From: Trebonia sp963773105
GTDB lineage: Bacteria > Actinomycetota > Actinomycetes > Streptosporangiales > Streptosporangiaceae
Length of the DNA: 64,000 nucleotides
Assembly: GCA_963773105.1 (NCBI GenBank)
Contig: CAVZAA010000001.1
Location: 682,001-746,000, forward strand
Direction of reading: 5' to 3'
Part shown: positions 53,224 through 62,084 of the stretch, piece after piece
Layout: each line of letters opens with the position of its first letter
Numbering within the stretch: the stretch's first letter is position 1
Made by a program: the position numbers and the translations under genes
Notes under the pieces: generated by a model
What the model was told of the DNA's origin: nothing
The model's input: the letters and a program-made list of their open reading frames with translations, nothing else
The model's database searches: none

Positions 53224-55206
53224 ATGGCTTTCCTTGTCGACGAATCGAGTGCCGCCGCAGGCGAACCCGCGGCGGCGCCCCATCCGCTTTCACCGCTGAC
53301 CGCCGCCGAGATCGAGACCGCCTCCGCCGCCGTCAAGGCCGCGCAGCACCTGAACACGGAGACGGCCCGGTTCGTCTACATCTCGCTCTACGAGCCGGCC
53401 AAGCACGACGTCATCGCTTTCGAGAACGGCGCTACCGCCAAGGCCCCCGACCGGCTGGCCAAGGTCGTGCTGCGGGAACGCGCGGAGCGGGCGACCTACG
53501 AGGGGGTCGTCCGGCTGACGGGCACCGGCGGCGAGGTCGTCGACTTCAAGCGCGTCCCCGGCGTGCAGCCCAGCGTGATGCTGGAGGAATTCCTCGCCGC
53601 CGAGGACATCGTCCGCCGGGACCCGCGCTGGCAGGACGCCATGCGCAAGCGCGGCATCACCGACTTCGACCTGTGCATGATCGACCCCTGGTCAACGCCG
53701 AACGTCGAGCCGGGCGTGGGCCCGGCCGACGGCCGCTTCGTCTCGCCCCTCACCTGGGTCAGAGCAAGCAAGGACGACAACGGCTACGCCCACCCGGTCG
53801 AGAACGTGCGCACGCTGGTCGACCTGGACACGCTCACCGTCGTCAAGGTCGAGGACGACGGCGTGGTCCCGATTCCGAAGAAGTCTGCCAACTACTCCGC
53901 CCACGCGATCACCGACCCCAACAACGTCCCCTACTTCCCCGACGGCCCCAGAACCGACGTCAAGCCGTTCGACATCGTCCAGCACGAGGGACCCAGCTTC
54001 ACCGTCAAGGACAACCACCTCGAATGGCAGAAGTGGGACCTGCGCATCGGCTTCACCCCCCGCGAGGGCCTGGTCCTGCACCAGATCAACTACGCCGGCC
54101 GCTCGATCATCTACCGCGCGAGCCTGTCCGAGATGTTCGTCCCCTACGGCGACCCGAGCCTCACCCACTACCGCAAGCTGGTCCTAGACGAGGGGGAGTA
54201 CGGCATCGGCCTGCTCACCAACTCGCTCGAGCTCGGCTGCGACTGCCTGGGCGAGATCGTCTACCTGGACGGCGTCGTCAACGACAACGACGGCCACCCG
54301 ATCGCGATGAAGAACGCCATCTGCCTGCACGAAGAGGACCACGGCATCGCCTGGAAGCACACCGACTTCCGCACCGGCTACGCCGAGGTCCGCCGCATGC
54401 GCCGCATGGTGATCAGCAGCATCGTGACCGTCGGCAATTACGAGTACGGCTACTACTGGTACCTCTACCAGGACGGCTCCATCGAGTACGAGGTCAAGCT
54501 GTCCGGCGTCATCTCCGACGGCGCGATCGACGAGGGCGTCATCCCCGAGTACGGCACGATCGTCGCCCCCGGCGTCTACGGCCCGCACCACCAGCACTTC
54601 TTCAACCTCCGGCTGGACATGGCGGTCGACGGCACCACCAACCGCGTCTACGAGGTCACCCCGACCGCGCTGCCGCCCGGCCCGGACAACCCCGTCGGCA
54701 ACGCCTGGCGGGCCGACGAGGTACTCATAACCAACGAGACGATGGGCCGTCGCGAGGCCGACCCGCTGGCCGGCCGCTACTGGAAGATCGTCAACGACAA
54801 CGTCAAGAACGAGCTCGGCCAGCCGGTCGCCTACAAGCTCGTCCCCGAGCACACGATCAAGTCGTTCGCCCACCCGGGCTCGGCCGTCGCCAAGCGGGCC
54901 GGCTTCATCGCCCACCCACTCTGGGTCACCGCCTACGACCGGGACGAGGTCTTCGCCACCGGCGACTACCCGAACCAGTCCGAGGGCGGCGACGGCCTGC
55001 CCGCCTTCGTCGAGGCCGGCCGGAACCTGACCGACACCGACGTCGTGCTCTGGTTCACCTTCGGCGCCAACCACGTCGTCCGCCCGGAGGACTGGCCGGT
55101 CATGCCGGTCCATCCGATCGGCTTCCGACTGCTCCCGGCCGGCTTCTTCGTCGGCAACCCGTCGCTCGACAACCCCCAGCCCGGCGGCGACCACTGCCAC
55201 CACTAA
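53224..55206 (+). CDS. copper amine oxidase (TPQ-dependent)
   Basis: Copper-containing primary amine oxidase of 660 residues, similar in length to the Arthrobacter phenylethylamine/histamine enzymes. The topaquinone precursor Tyr is in VGNYEYGYYW (Tyr406). Two copper His are in PHHQHFFNLRLDM (about 456 and 458), and the catalytic base Asp region is present (EIVYLDGVV). It oxidises amines such as tyramine or phenylethylamine to aldehydes, H2O2 and ammonia. No signal peptide is seen, as is usual for cytoplasmic actinobacterial forms. The start is ATG at 53224. An APC permease follows after 58 bp and probably imports the amine. The product would feed hydroxyphenylacetate metabolism encoded upstream. 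Confidence 0.95.
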   Translation: MAFLVDESSAAAGEPAAAPHPLSPLTAAEIETASAAVKAAQHLNTETARFVYISLYEPAKHDVIAFENGATAKAPDRLAKVVLRERAERATYEGVVRLTGTGGEVVDFKRVPGVQPSVMLEEFLAAEDIVRRDPRWQDAMRKRGITDFDLCMIDPWSTPNVEPGVGPADGRFVSPLTWVRASKDDNGYAHPVENVRTLVDLDTLTVVKVEDDGVVPIPKKSANYSAHAITDPNNVPYFPDGPRTDVKPFDIVQHEGPSFTVKDNHLEWQKWDLRIGFTPREGLVLHQINYAGRSIIYRASLSEMFVPYGDPSLTHYRKLVLDEGEYGIGLLTNSLELGCDCLGEIVYLDGVVNDNDGHPIAMKNAICLHEEDHGIAWKHTDFRTGYAEVRRMRRMVISSIVTVGNYEYGYYWYLYQDGSIEYEVKLSGVISDGAIDEGVIPEYGTIVAPGVYGPHHQHFFNLRLDMAVDGTTNRVYEVTPTALPPGPDNPVGNAWRADEVLITNETMGRREADPLAGRYWKIVNDNVKNELGQPVAYKLVPEHTIKSFAHPGSAVAKRAGFIAHPLWVTAYDRDEVFATGDYPNQSEGGDGLPAFVEAGRNLTDTDVVLWFTFGANHVVRPEDWPVMPVHPIGFRLLPAGFFVGNPSLDNPQPGGDHCHH

Positions 55207-55264
55207 CAAGTCAAAACCCAAATTCAAGAGCAAATTCAAAAGCATCAGTTAGAGGAACGGACGT

Positions 55265-56752
55265 ATGGCGACTGCCTCCAAAGAAATGGCCGTTGACAGC
55301 GGCATCACCCTGCAGAAGCGAGTTCTCTCCACCCCCGAGGTGCTCGCCCAGTCGGTGGCCAACATGGCCCCAAGCGCGGCGATGGCGCTGCTTCCGTTTC
55401 TCGTCTTCCTCTCCGCTGGCAACGGCACCTGGCTGTCGTTCGGCATCAGCATGGTGGTGCTGCTGATCGTCGCCTACTGCGCGGCCCAGTTCGCCACCAG
55501 GATCAACTCGGCGGGGTCGTTCTACGTGTGGGTGACCAGGGCGCTCGGCCCCGGCGCGGGCAGCGCCGCGGGCTGGGGCCTGATCCTCGGCTACGTCTTC
55601 ACCGGGATCGCCTGCGTCATCGGCTTCGAGATCTACGGCAACAACTTCCTGTCCGGGTTCGGCCTCTCGTCGCCGACCAACCACGTGGTCAAGGCGATCC
55701 TCTACGTCGTCGGCGGGGCGGTTCCGGCGCTGATGGCGGTGTCGGACATCAAGTTCTCGCAGCGGCTCGCCTTCATACTCGAGTCCATCTCGGTGACGAT
55801 CATCCTGATCTTGTGCATCGCCGTCTACGTGCACAACGGCGGGGTCTTCGACAGCCACCAGCTGTCGCTCAAGGGGGCCAGCGGCGGCGGCATCGTCGTC
55901 GGCATGGTGCTGGCCATCTTCGCCTTCGTCGGGTTCGAGTCGGCGGGCGCGCTCGGCCAGGAGGCGAAGAACCCGGCCCGCTCGGTGCCCCGGGCGATCA
56001 TGTGGAGCTGCGCCATCATCGGGGTGTTCTATCTGATCGTGGCGTACACGCAGGTCTACGGGTTCGGCGACGCCGCCTTCGGCAACGCGACGGCGCCGCT
56101 CGCCCAGCTCGCGTCGCGGGTCGACCTCGGCTGGCTCGGCCACTTCGTCGCGATCGGCATCACCTGCTCGATGTTCGCCTGCTCGCTGGCCTGCCTGACG
56201 GCCGGCTCGCGGATGCTGCTCTCGCTGGGGCACGACGGCCTGCTGCCCAAGGTGTTCACGCACACCACCAAGCGCACCCACGCGCCGGGGGTCGCCATCT
56301 GGTCGGTGGCCATCCCGATGACCGTCGTCCCGATCGCCTACATCCTGGCCGGCTCCACCGACACCACCCTCACCGGCGAGGAAGGCACGATCGCGACCTA
56401 CGGCTTCATGCTCGCCTACGGCCTGGTCTGCCTGGCCATGCCGATCTACCTGCGCAAGATTGGGGAGAACAAGCCGCTCGCGTGGGTGCTCGGCCTCCTC
56501 GGCGCGGTCACGATGGTGTTCGTCTTCTACGTGAACTGGATACCGACCGTCATCCCGAACCACATCTTCGCCGCGCTGACGTGGCCGTGGTGGACGTTCC
56601 CGTACGTCTTCCTAGCCTGGACCGCGCTCGGCCTGATCGCGTACTTCTACGTCCGGATGCGCAAGCCAGAGGTGATCCACGCGGCAGGCACCTGGGGCGA
56701 CGCGACCGACCCGAACGCCGCCGCAGAAGAGGCGGCCGCGCTGAGCGGGTAA
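55265..56752 (+). CDS. APC-family amino acid/amine permease
   Basis: Membrane transporter of 495 residues with about 12 hydrophobic segments. The N-terminal motif VLAQSVANMAPSAAMALLPF and the segment NSAGSFYVWVTRALGPGAG are typical of APC permeases, as is FAFVGFESAGALGQEAKNPA. The start is ATG at 55265, 58 bp after the amine oxidase, with AGAGGAACG upstream. Co-transcription suggests amine uptake. It is followed by a strong 19-bp hairpin at 56766. A second APC permease at 59047 is not part of this operon. Confidence 0.92.
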   Translation: MATASKEMAVDSGITLQKRVLSTPEVLAQSVANMAPSAAMALLPFLVFLSAGNGTWLSFGISMVVLLIVAYCAAQFATRINSAGSFYVWVTRALGPGAGSAAGWGLILGYVFTGIACVIGFEIYGNNFLSGFGLSSPTNHVVKAILYVVGGAVPALMAVSDIKFSQRLAFILESISVTIILILCIAVYVHNGGVFDSHQLSLKGASGGGIVVGMVLAIFAFVGFESAGALGQEAKNPARSVPRAIMWSCAIIGVFYLIVAYTQVYGFGDAAFGNATAPLAQLASRVDLGWLGHFVAIGITCSMFACSLACLTAGSRMLLSLGHDGLLPKVFTHTTKRTHAPGVAIWSVAIPMTVVPIAYILAGSTDTTLTGEEGTIATYGFMLAYGLVCLAMPIYLRKIGENKPLAWVLGLLGAVTMVFVFYVNWIPTVIPNHIFAALTWPWWTFPYVFLAWTALGLIAYFYVRMRKPEVIHAAGTWGDATDPNAAAEEAAALSG

Positions 56753-56765
56753 GCCAAGATCAAAC

Positions 56766-56813
56766 AAATCCGTGGCGTTTCCGGGGTCAGGACACCGGAA
56801 ACGCCACGGATTT
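56766..56813. terminator. bidirectional terminator hairpin
   Basis: AAATCCGTGGCGTTTCCGG and its perfect complement CCGGAAACGCCACGGATTT form a 19-bp stem with a 10-nt loop. It lies between the convergent permease (ends 56752) and NB-ARC/TPR gene (ends 56830). The A-rich and T-rich flanks give U-tracts on both strands. Confidence 0.85.
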
Positions 56814-56829
56814 ACGCTGAAGCGCTGGA

Positions 56830-59031
56830 TCACTCCTCGCCGATATCGGCCAGCACCTCGCGCAGTTCGACGATCAGCGGATCGCGGCGGGGCAGGATGC
56901 GCTCGAGGCGGTCAACGGTGTCGCGCAGCAGCGCGCGAGCGTCGCCGTACCGCCCGAGCTGGCGGTAGACCAGGGCCAGTTCCGCGCGGTTGCGCAGCGT
57001 ATCAGGGTGCCGGGGACCAAGCACCCGCTCGAAGCCGGCCTGGGCCTGCTCGTACGCCCGCTCGGCCGCTACCGCCTTGCCCGTCCGCAGATAGGCGGCG
57101 CCGAGGCTGTAGCGCGCCCGGGTGGTGTCCAGGTGATCACTCCCGAGAGCTCGCTCCCGGTCGGCGACCACCCGCCGGTAGGCCGCCACCGCCTCTTTCG
57201 AAAGGCCCCTGGCCAGGTACGAATCGCCCAGGGAGTGGCGCGTGGTCATCGTCTCCGGGTGCTGGGATCCCTGGATGCGCTCCCGGTCGGCCAGCGTGCG
57301 CCGGTACAGCGAGATGGCCTCGGAATGCCGCCCGGCGGCCTGGTAGGCGGCGGCGAGCTCGTCCCGCGCGCCGAGCGCATCGGTGTGCTCGGACCCGCGA
57401 CCTCGCTCGGCATCCGACAGCACGTGCTCGAGGACGGAGACCGCCCGGTCAGGCTGGCGCGCCGCCACCAGGGCGTGGCCCAAGCGCAGCCGCGTTCTGA
57501 TCAGATCGGGGTGATCGGCCCCGAGCTGCACGGTCTGGGTATCAAGGATCCGGTGGAACCACCGGACGGCGTCGTCCGCGCGGCCAGCCGCCAGGCAGGC
57601 CTCGGCCAGCCGCTGCTCGGCCAGTATCGCCTGCGGGTGCGCCGCGCCGAGGAGCCGGTCGGACGTCGTTGCCAGGTCACGCCAGTGCTCCACGGCCGGC
57701 CCGGTCAGGCGGGCATGATCCAGGCTGTCGCCCGCCCGTTGCAGCACCGGATGGAACCTATCGGCCCACAGCCGGCTTCCTGCCGCCTGCTGCAGGGCCG
57801 CGCTGCAGGACCGCAGACCGGAAGCGGGCCAGCCGAGCGGTTCCGGTGCCGGCCAGGCCTGCAGCAGTGCGTCCGCGGCGACCTGGGCCGCCTGATCAAG
57901 CACGGCTTCCGGTATCGCGTCGCGCAGCGCCGCCTGCAGCACCGGGCTCATCCGCACCGTCGGCGGGGCCGACGCCGACTCGACCGTCAGCAAGCCGACG
58001 CGTTCGAGCGCCGCCAGCGCGGCCAGGGCCGGCTCGGCGTCTTCTGCGGCCTCGCCGCCAGTGAGGTAGCGGACAGCGGCCGGGGCGGTCAGCACGGTTG
58101 CGGGGATGCCATGCCCGTCAAGCAGCGCGGCCAGGGCCAGCAACGAGCGGACCGACCCGCCGGGGGCGAAGTGAGTGGCGCCCTCAAGCGACAGTGGCCA
58201 CGTGATAGCGCTGGCCAGCGGCAGCTCGCCCGCTGAATCGGCCAGGTGCTCACGCCAGCGTAGGAAGTAGTCCTGGTAGTTGTTGCAAGACATCGCGGAG
58301 GTAGCGATCACCGCGCTGGCCTGAGCGAGCGCGGCCGGCTCCAAGCCCATGGCATTGACCAGGTCGATCGCGCCGAGCCGCTTGCCCCGGTTGGCCGACA
58401 GCCGCTCCGTCAGGTAGCTGAGGGCCTCGCGCGAGTTGTACGGGCCGATCGGGATGACCCGCATGCCGCGGGGTACGGCCGCAGCGTCGGCGCTGGTCAC
58501 CAGCACCCGGCCGGCCGGGCCGGCCGGGCACAGGCCGTCCAGGTCGGCCTCATTGGTCAGGTCGTCGAGGACGATTAGCCATGAACGGCTGGTCTCCGCC
58601 AGCCAGCTCAGGAACTGGGTGGCCACTGACTCGCAACTGGTCGCCTGACCCCGGCCGGTCACCAGGGCCGTTGCCTCCGCGTAGCCGGACAGCACCGAGG
58701 CCCGGCTACTGGCGTCGATCCAGACCAGCAGGTCCAGCTCGCGCGAGTGCCATATCGACTCGGCCAGGGCGACCGCGATCTGGGTCTTGCCCGATGACCT
58801 CAGCCAGTCCCGCGCAGTGGAGCCGGCCGCCCGCCCCCGGTCCGCCGCCCGCTGGCTGACCAGCGCGACCATGGTGCCAGGGCGCAGGGCGGTCGCCAGG
58901 TCGGGAGCCGTTTCGAGCCGGTCGATGTAACCGTCGGCTATCGCCGGGACAGTCCCCGATCGGACCGGCCAGGACGGCGACCGGACGGGCGCCGCGCCCG
59001 GCGCGCGGTCCGACGGGGCTGCGCTGTGCAT
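56830..59031 (-). CDS. NB-ARC/TPR protein
   Basis: Protein of 733 residues. A nucleotide-binding region carries a diverged P-loop, LRSSGKTQIAVAL, where the usual GxGGVGKT lead is lost but GKT stays, and a Walker B-like SWLIVLDDL. The C-terminal half is kinesin-light-chain-type TPR: repeated units such as LGADHPDLIRTRLRLGHAL, GSQHPETMTTRHSLGDSYLA and GPRHPDTLRNRAELALVYRQ, each about 42 residues, at residues 450-720. Such STAND-like ATPases sense signals, control transcription or act in defence. No effector domain is evident. It is on the minus strand next to an APC permease gene and ends at the shared terminator. Confidence 0.8.
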   Translation of the reverse strand: MHSAAPSDRAPGAAPVRSPSWPVRSGTVPAIADGYIDRLETAPDLATALRPGTMVALVSQRAADRGRAAGSTARDWLRSSGKTQIAVALAESIWHSRELDLLVWIDASSRASVLSGYAEATALVTGRGQATSCESVATQFLSWLAETSRSWLIVLDDLTNEADLDGLCPAGPAGRVLVTSADAAAVPRGMRVIPIGPYNSREALSYLTERLSANRGKRLGAIDLVNAMGLEPAALAQASAVIATSAMSCNNYQDYFLRWREHLADSAGELPLASAITWPLSLEGATHFAPGGSVRSLLALAALLDGHGIPATVLTAPAAVRYLTGGEAAEDAEPALAALAALERVGLLTVESASAPPTVRMSPVLQAALRDAIPEAVLDQAAQVAADALLQAWPAPEPLGWPASGLRSCSAALQQAAGSRLWADRFHPVLQRAGDSLDHARLTGPAVEHWRDLATTSDRLLGAAHPQAILAEQRLAEACLAAGRADDAVRWFHRILDTQTVQLGADHPDLIRTRLRLGHALVAARQPDRAVSVLEHVLSDAERGRGSEHTDALGARDELAAAYQAAGRHSEAISLYRRTLADRERIQGSQHPETMTTRHSLGDSYLARGLSKEAVAAYRRVVADRERALGSDHLDTTRARYSLGAAYLRTGKAVAAERAYEQAQAGFERVLGPRHPDTLRNRAELALVYRQLGRYGDARALLRDTVDRLERILPRRDPLIVELREVLADIGEE

Positions 59032-59046
59032 GGCCCGCCCCCCGGC

Positions 59047-60612
59047 TCAGAGTTCCATTTCCGGAATTCGCACCCGGGTCGTCTCCCGGGAGAGGGTCTG
59101 CCGGCGGAAGAAAGCGGGGGCGGTGACCCGCATGTAGACGAAGCTGATCACTCCGGCCAGCGCGGCCAGCGCGGCGATCACGAAGATCCCGCCAATGTGC
59201 CACTGCAGGCCGGGCACCGTCCAGCTCGTGTAGCTGTTGGACGCCACCCAGTCGCTCTGCAGGCTGTAGATGCCGGCCGCGTACATGATCAGACCGCCGA
59301 CCAGCGGCAGGATGCCGCGCATCCACAGGTTGCGGGCGCTGCTGCGCAGCGTGGACCGGTAGTACCAGGTGCAGGAGAAGGCGGTAAGCCCGTAGTAGAA
59401 GGCGATGTAGAGCCCGATCGCGGTCACGCCGTCGGCGATCGGGTTGCCGCCGGAGATGAAGTTCAGCGGGATGTACAGCGCGACGGAGACGACCCCGACC
59501 ACGATCGTCGACACCGTCGGGGTCAGGTAGCGGGGATTGATCTTGGCGAACTGCTGGGGCAGCGCCCGGTAGGCGGCCATGGAGAGCGTGGTCCTGGCAG
59601 CGGGCAGGATCGTCGTCTGGGTGGACGCGGCGGCCGAGCTGAGCACCATCAGGATCAGCAGCCGGGACAGGACCGTGCCGAATCCCGAGGTTCCGAAGAT
59701 CGCGCTGCCGGTCACCGACAGCACGTCGAACTGGTGGGCCGGGTTGGTCAGCCCGACCCCGTTGCCGCCGACCCCGGCGAACGACATCACCGCGATGATG
59801 ACGATCGCGTAGGTGATCAGCAGCAGGATGGTCGAGATGATGCCGGCCCGGCCGGGCGTCCTGGCCTTGTCCGCCGTCTCCTCGTTGACCGACAGGGCGG
59901 TGTCCCAGCCCCAGTAGATGAACAGCATCAAGATGATGCCGGACACGAACGCCGACAACGGCAGCTGCGCAGGCGACAGCCAGGACAGGCTCGGGTGCAA
60001 TGATCCCGTCGGATGGCTGACGTATACCCTGACCAGCGCGGTCACCGACATCACCATCAGCATCACGACTTCGATGGTGAGCAAGATCCGCTGGAACCTG
60101 GCCGACAGCTCGATGCCGCGGTAGCAGATGCAGGTCATCGCGATGATCCACAGGATCCCTACCAGCAGCACCCAGCCGCCCGAGGCGTTAGCTCCGATCG
60201 AGCTGTTCGGCCCCTGGAACAGGAAGAAGAGGTACTGGCCGGCGACCTGGGCGAGGCTGCCCATGACCAGCAGGTCGGCCGCCACGGTGGCCCAGCCGCC
60301 CGCCCAGCCGACCGACGGCCCGAACGCCCTGGTACCCCAGATGAAGGTGGTGCCGCAGTCAGGGTCGGCCTTGTTCAGCTCGCTGAAGCCGATCGAGCAC
60401 AGCAGCATCGGCACGAACGCCAGCACGGCCACCAGGGGTGCCTTCAGCCCGACGGCGGCCACGACGAAGAACAGCGTCGCGGCCAGGCTGTAGGCGGGCG
60501 CGGTGGACGCGACCCCGATCACTACGCTCGACGCGAGGCCGAGGGCACCGGACTTGAGGCCCTTATCCCTCTGCTCTTCCATTGGTTGTACGCCAGGAGT
60601 GAATGTAGCCAT
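59047..60612 (-). CDS. APC-family amino acid permease
   Basis: Permease of 521 residues with about 12 membrane segments. Motifs: GVASTAPAYSLAATLFFVVA, SELNKADPDCGTTFIWGTRA and FIYWGWDTALSVNEETADKA, the APC-superfamily pattern of amino acid and polyamine transporters. The start is ATG at 60612 (reverse strand). It lies 15 bp before the NB-ARC/TPR gene on the same strand, so both may be co-transcribed. The substrate is unknown. Confidence 0.9.
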   Translation of the reverse strand: MATFTPGVQPMEEQRDKGLKSGALGLASSVVIGVASTAPAYSLAATLFFVVAAVGLKAPLVAVLAFVPMLLCSIGFSELNKADPDCGTTFIWGTRAFGPSVGWAGGWATVAADLLVMGSLAQVAGQYLFFLFQGPNSSIGANASGGWVLLVGILWIIAMTCICYRGIELSARFQRILLTIEVVMLMVMSVTALVRVYVSHPTGSLHPSLSWLSPAQLPLSAFVSGIILMLFIYWGWDTALSVNEETADKARTPGRAGIISTILLLITYAIVIIAVMSFAGVGGNGVGLTNPAHQFDVLSVTGSAIFGTSGFGTVLSRLLILMVLSSAAASTQTTILPAARTTLSMAAYRALPQQFAKINPRYLTPTVSTIVVGVVSVALYIPLNFISGGNPIADGVTAIGLYIAFYYGLTAFSCTWYYRSTLRSSARNLWMRGILPLVGGLIMYAAGIYSLQSDWVASNSYTSWTVPGLQWHIGGIFVIAALAALAGVISFVYMRVTAPAFFRRQTLSRETTRVRIPEMEL

Positions 60613-61300
60613 GGTCCCCCCACGGATCGGCCTCTTCCGCCGGAAAGCTGATACGAAATCGCCCCCCGGCCGGTAAAACTGCAGCGTAACGGAAGACCAT
60701 AACGCAAACTCCCATATTGGGACAACAGCTCGGCACCCAAAAGCAAGATGACGCGCAGGCGCGCGCTAAGCGGCCGGTCTCGGCCAGGAAACGGGTGATG
60801 TCGCGGTGGCTGGCGAGGCGGATAAAGGTCAGATGGGCGTTAGCCGGGTCGGCCGCCGCCGCGGCGTACCTGTTCCGGTACTTGTCGTGGTTGTGCCACG
60901 CCCAGGAGATGATGGACTCCTCCGGGAGCCAGGTCAGGAAGTTGCGCAGCGGCTCGCGGTTGCCGTTCCATAGCTCCTGGCGGGTGACCGCCCGGCGCAG
61001 CGTCCGCCAGGCCACCTGCCGCATTACCGTGCGCCGGGGCAGGTCGAGCCAGACGACCGTGTCCGCCCGGGCCCAGACCAGCGGGCGGACGACGGAGTAG
61101 TTGCCGTCCATCACCCAACTCTCCTGCGCCGCGGCCGCCCCGACCGCGCGGCGAAACTCGTCCTCGGGCAGCGGCACCCAGCCCGGCTGGTGGAAGACGG
61201 CGTCCAGCTCCAGGTGCGGGACGCCGAGGATGTCGGCCAGTTTCCTGGCCACCGTGGATTTGCCCGAGCCGGAGTTCCCTACTACCGAGACGCGTCGCAC
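60563..61300 (-). CDS. P-loop kinase-like protein (adenylate-kinase topology type)
   Basis: P-loop NTPase of up to 245 residues. Walker A is VVGNSGSGKSTVARKLA at the N-terminus, with LELDAVFHQPGW and a lid region containing WNGNREPLRNFLTW, the pattern of FlaR/DNA-topology-modulation kinases. Family members are about 180 residues and end after RDITRFLAETG. Here the frame runs on for some 70 residues and overlaps the permease start by 50 bp, so the native stop may be lost. GTG at 61300 is used because the family sequence starts there; the frame is open to 61339. Substrate is unknown. Confidence 0.72.
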   Translation of the reverse strand: MRRVSVVGNSGSGKSTVARKLADILGVPHLELDAVFHQPGWVPLPEDEFRRAVGAAAAQESWVMDGNYSVVRPLVWARADTVVWLDLPRRTVMRQVAWRTLRRAVTRQELWNGNREPLRNFLTWLPEESIISWAWHNHDKYRNRYAAAAADPANAHLTFIRLASHRDITRFLAETGRLARACASSCFWVPSCCPNMGVCVMVFRYAAVLPAGGRFRISFPAEEADPWGDHGYIHSWRTTNGRAEG

Positions 61301-61378
61301 GATCGCGGAACCTAGCACGGGAACGGGCCGGAACGACACTCGTTTACCGGCCGCAACGGAAAGCCGGGCGGCGTTAGC

Positions 61379-61651
61379 TCAATCGCCGACCTTGGTGACG
61401 GTGGACAGGATGCCGATGATGGTCTCGACCGCGTTCTCCGCGTCGGGGCCGACAGCGCGCACGGTGATCTGCTGGCCGCTGCTCGCGCCGAGCTGCATGA
61501 CAGAAAGGACGCTCTTCGCGTCGACCTCGCTGCCCGCGACCGACAGCTGCACCTTAGAAGAGAACTGCGCGGCCGCCACCGAGAGCGCGCCCGCCGGCCG
61601 CGCGTGCAGGTCGCCCGCCAGGGTGATCGTCGCCTCAGAGTTTTCTGGCAT
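61379..61651 (-). CDS. ptsH: phosphocarrier protein HPr
   Basis: HPr of 90 residues, carrying phosphate between Enzyme I and PTS EIIA domains. The phosphorylated His is in DLHARPAG (His16). The Ser region is KSVLSVMQLGA, near the usual Ser46 place. The start is ATG at 61651 with GGAGG upstream; the longer frame is spurious. It overlaps the DhaM gene by 17 bp. With DhaM and Enzyme I nearby it forms a minimal phosphorelay for dihydroxyacetone kinase rather than a sugar transport PTS. Confidence 0.92.
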   Translation of the reverse strand: MPENSEATITLAGDLHARPAGALSVAAAQFSSKVQLSVAGSEVDAKSVLSVMQLGASSGQQITVRAVGPDAENAVETIIGILSTVTKVGD

Positions 61652-62036
61652 GACGTGCCTCCTGCGCGGCGTCGAGCACGGCCTTGAGGCTGCCGCCCGC
61701 GGCGGCGGTGACCGCGGCCGCCACCGCGCCCTCGACGAACGGGGCGTCGGCCACCTCAAGCGGGCCGGGAAGGTCGTCAAGATCATCGGCTAGCAGCGTC
61801 CGCACGGTCAGCACCGAACTGCCCAAATCGGGCAGGATCACGACGCCGGCCCCGGTGTCGGCGCGCCGGATCGCCGCCTCGACCTTGTCGATGCTGGTCC
61901 CGAGGCGCCCGTCGTCGGTCCCGCCCGCGGTGGCAATGGTGACCGTTCCGCCGCCGACCTGGCCAGCGAGTTCAGCGGTGCCCTCGGCCAGCGAGGCGCT
62001 GTGCGAGACGAGCACGATACCCACCTGTGCAGCCAT
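61635..62036 (-). CDS. dhaM: DhaM-type PTS EIIA-like phosphotransfer subunit
   Basis: EIIA-Man/DhaM-fold protein of 133 residues. The active His is in VLVSHSASLAEG (His11), followed by GRLGTSIDKVEAAIRRADTG and VVILPDLGSSVLTVRTLL. DhaM passes phosphate from HPr to the DhaL-bound ADP of dihydroxyacetone kinase. DhaK and DhaL genes are not in the window; they may lie beyond its right edge or elsewhere. Only the single EIIA domain is present, without the HPr and EI fusions of E. coli DhaM, but both are encoded nearby. It is divergent from an IclR regulator. Confidence 0.88.
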   Translation of the reverse strand: MAAQVGIVLVSHSASLAEGTAELAGQVGGGTVTIATAGGTDDGRLGTSIDKVEAAIRRADTGAGVVILPDLGSSVLTVRTLLADDLDDLPGPLEVADAPFVEGAVAAAVTAAAGGSLKAVLDAAQEARHARKL

Positions 62037-62060
62037 GAACTATGCCCTATCCTGAGCTTG

Positions 62061-62075
62061 TTCGACATTACCGAA
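62061..62075. promoter_or_regulatory. inverted repeat in the dhaM-iclR gap
   Basis: TTCG-ACATTAC-CGAA, an inverted repeat in the 48-bp gap between divergent dhaM and the IclR gene. It is in the place of an autoregulatory IclR operator. Confidence 0.4.
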
Positions 62076-62084
62076 AAGGACCTT

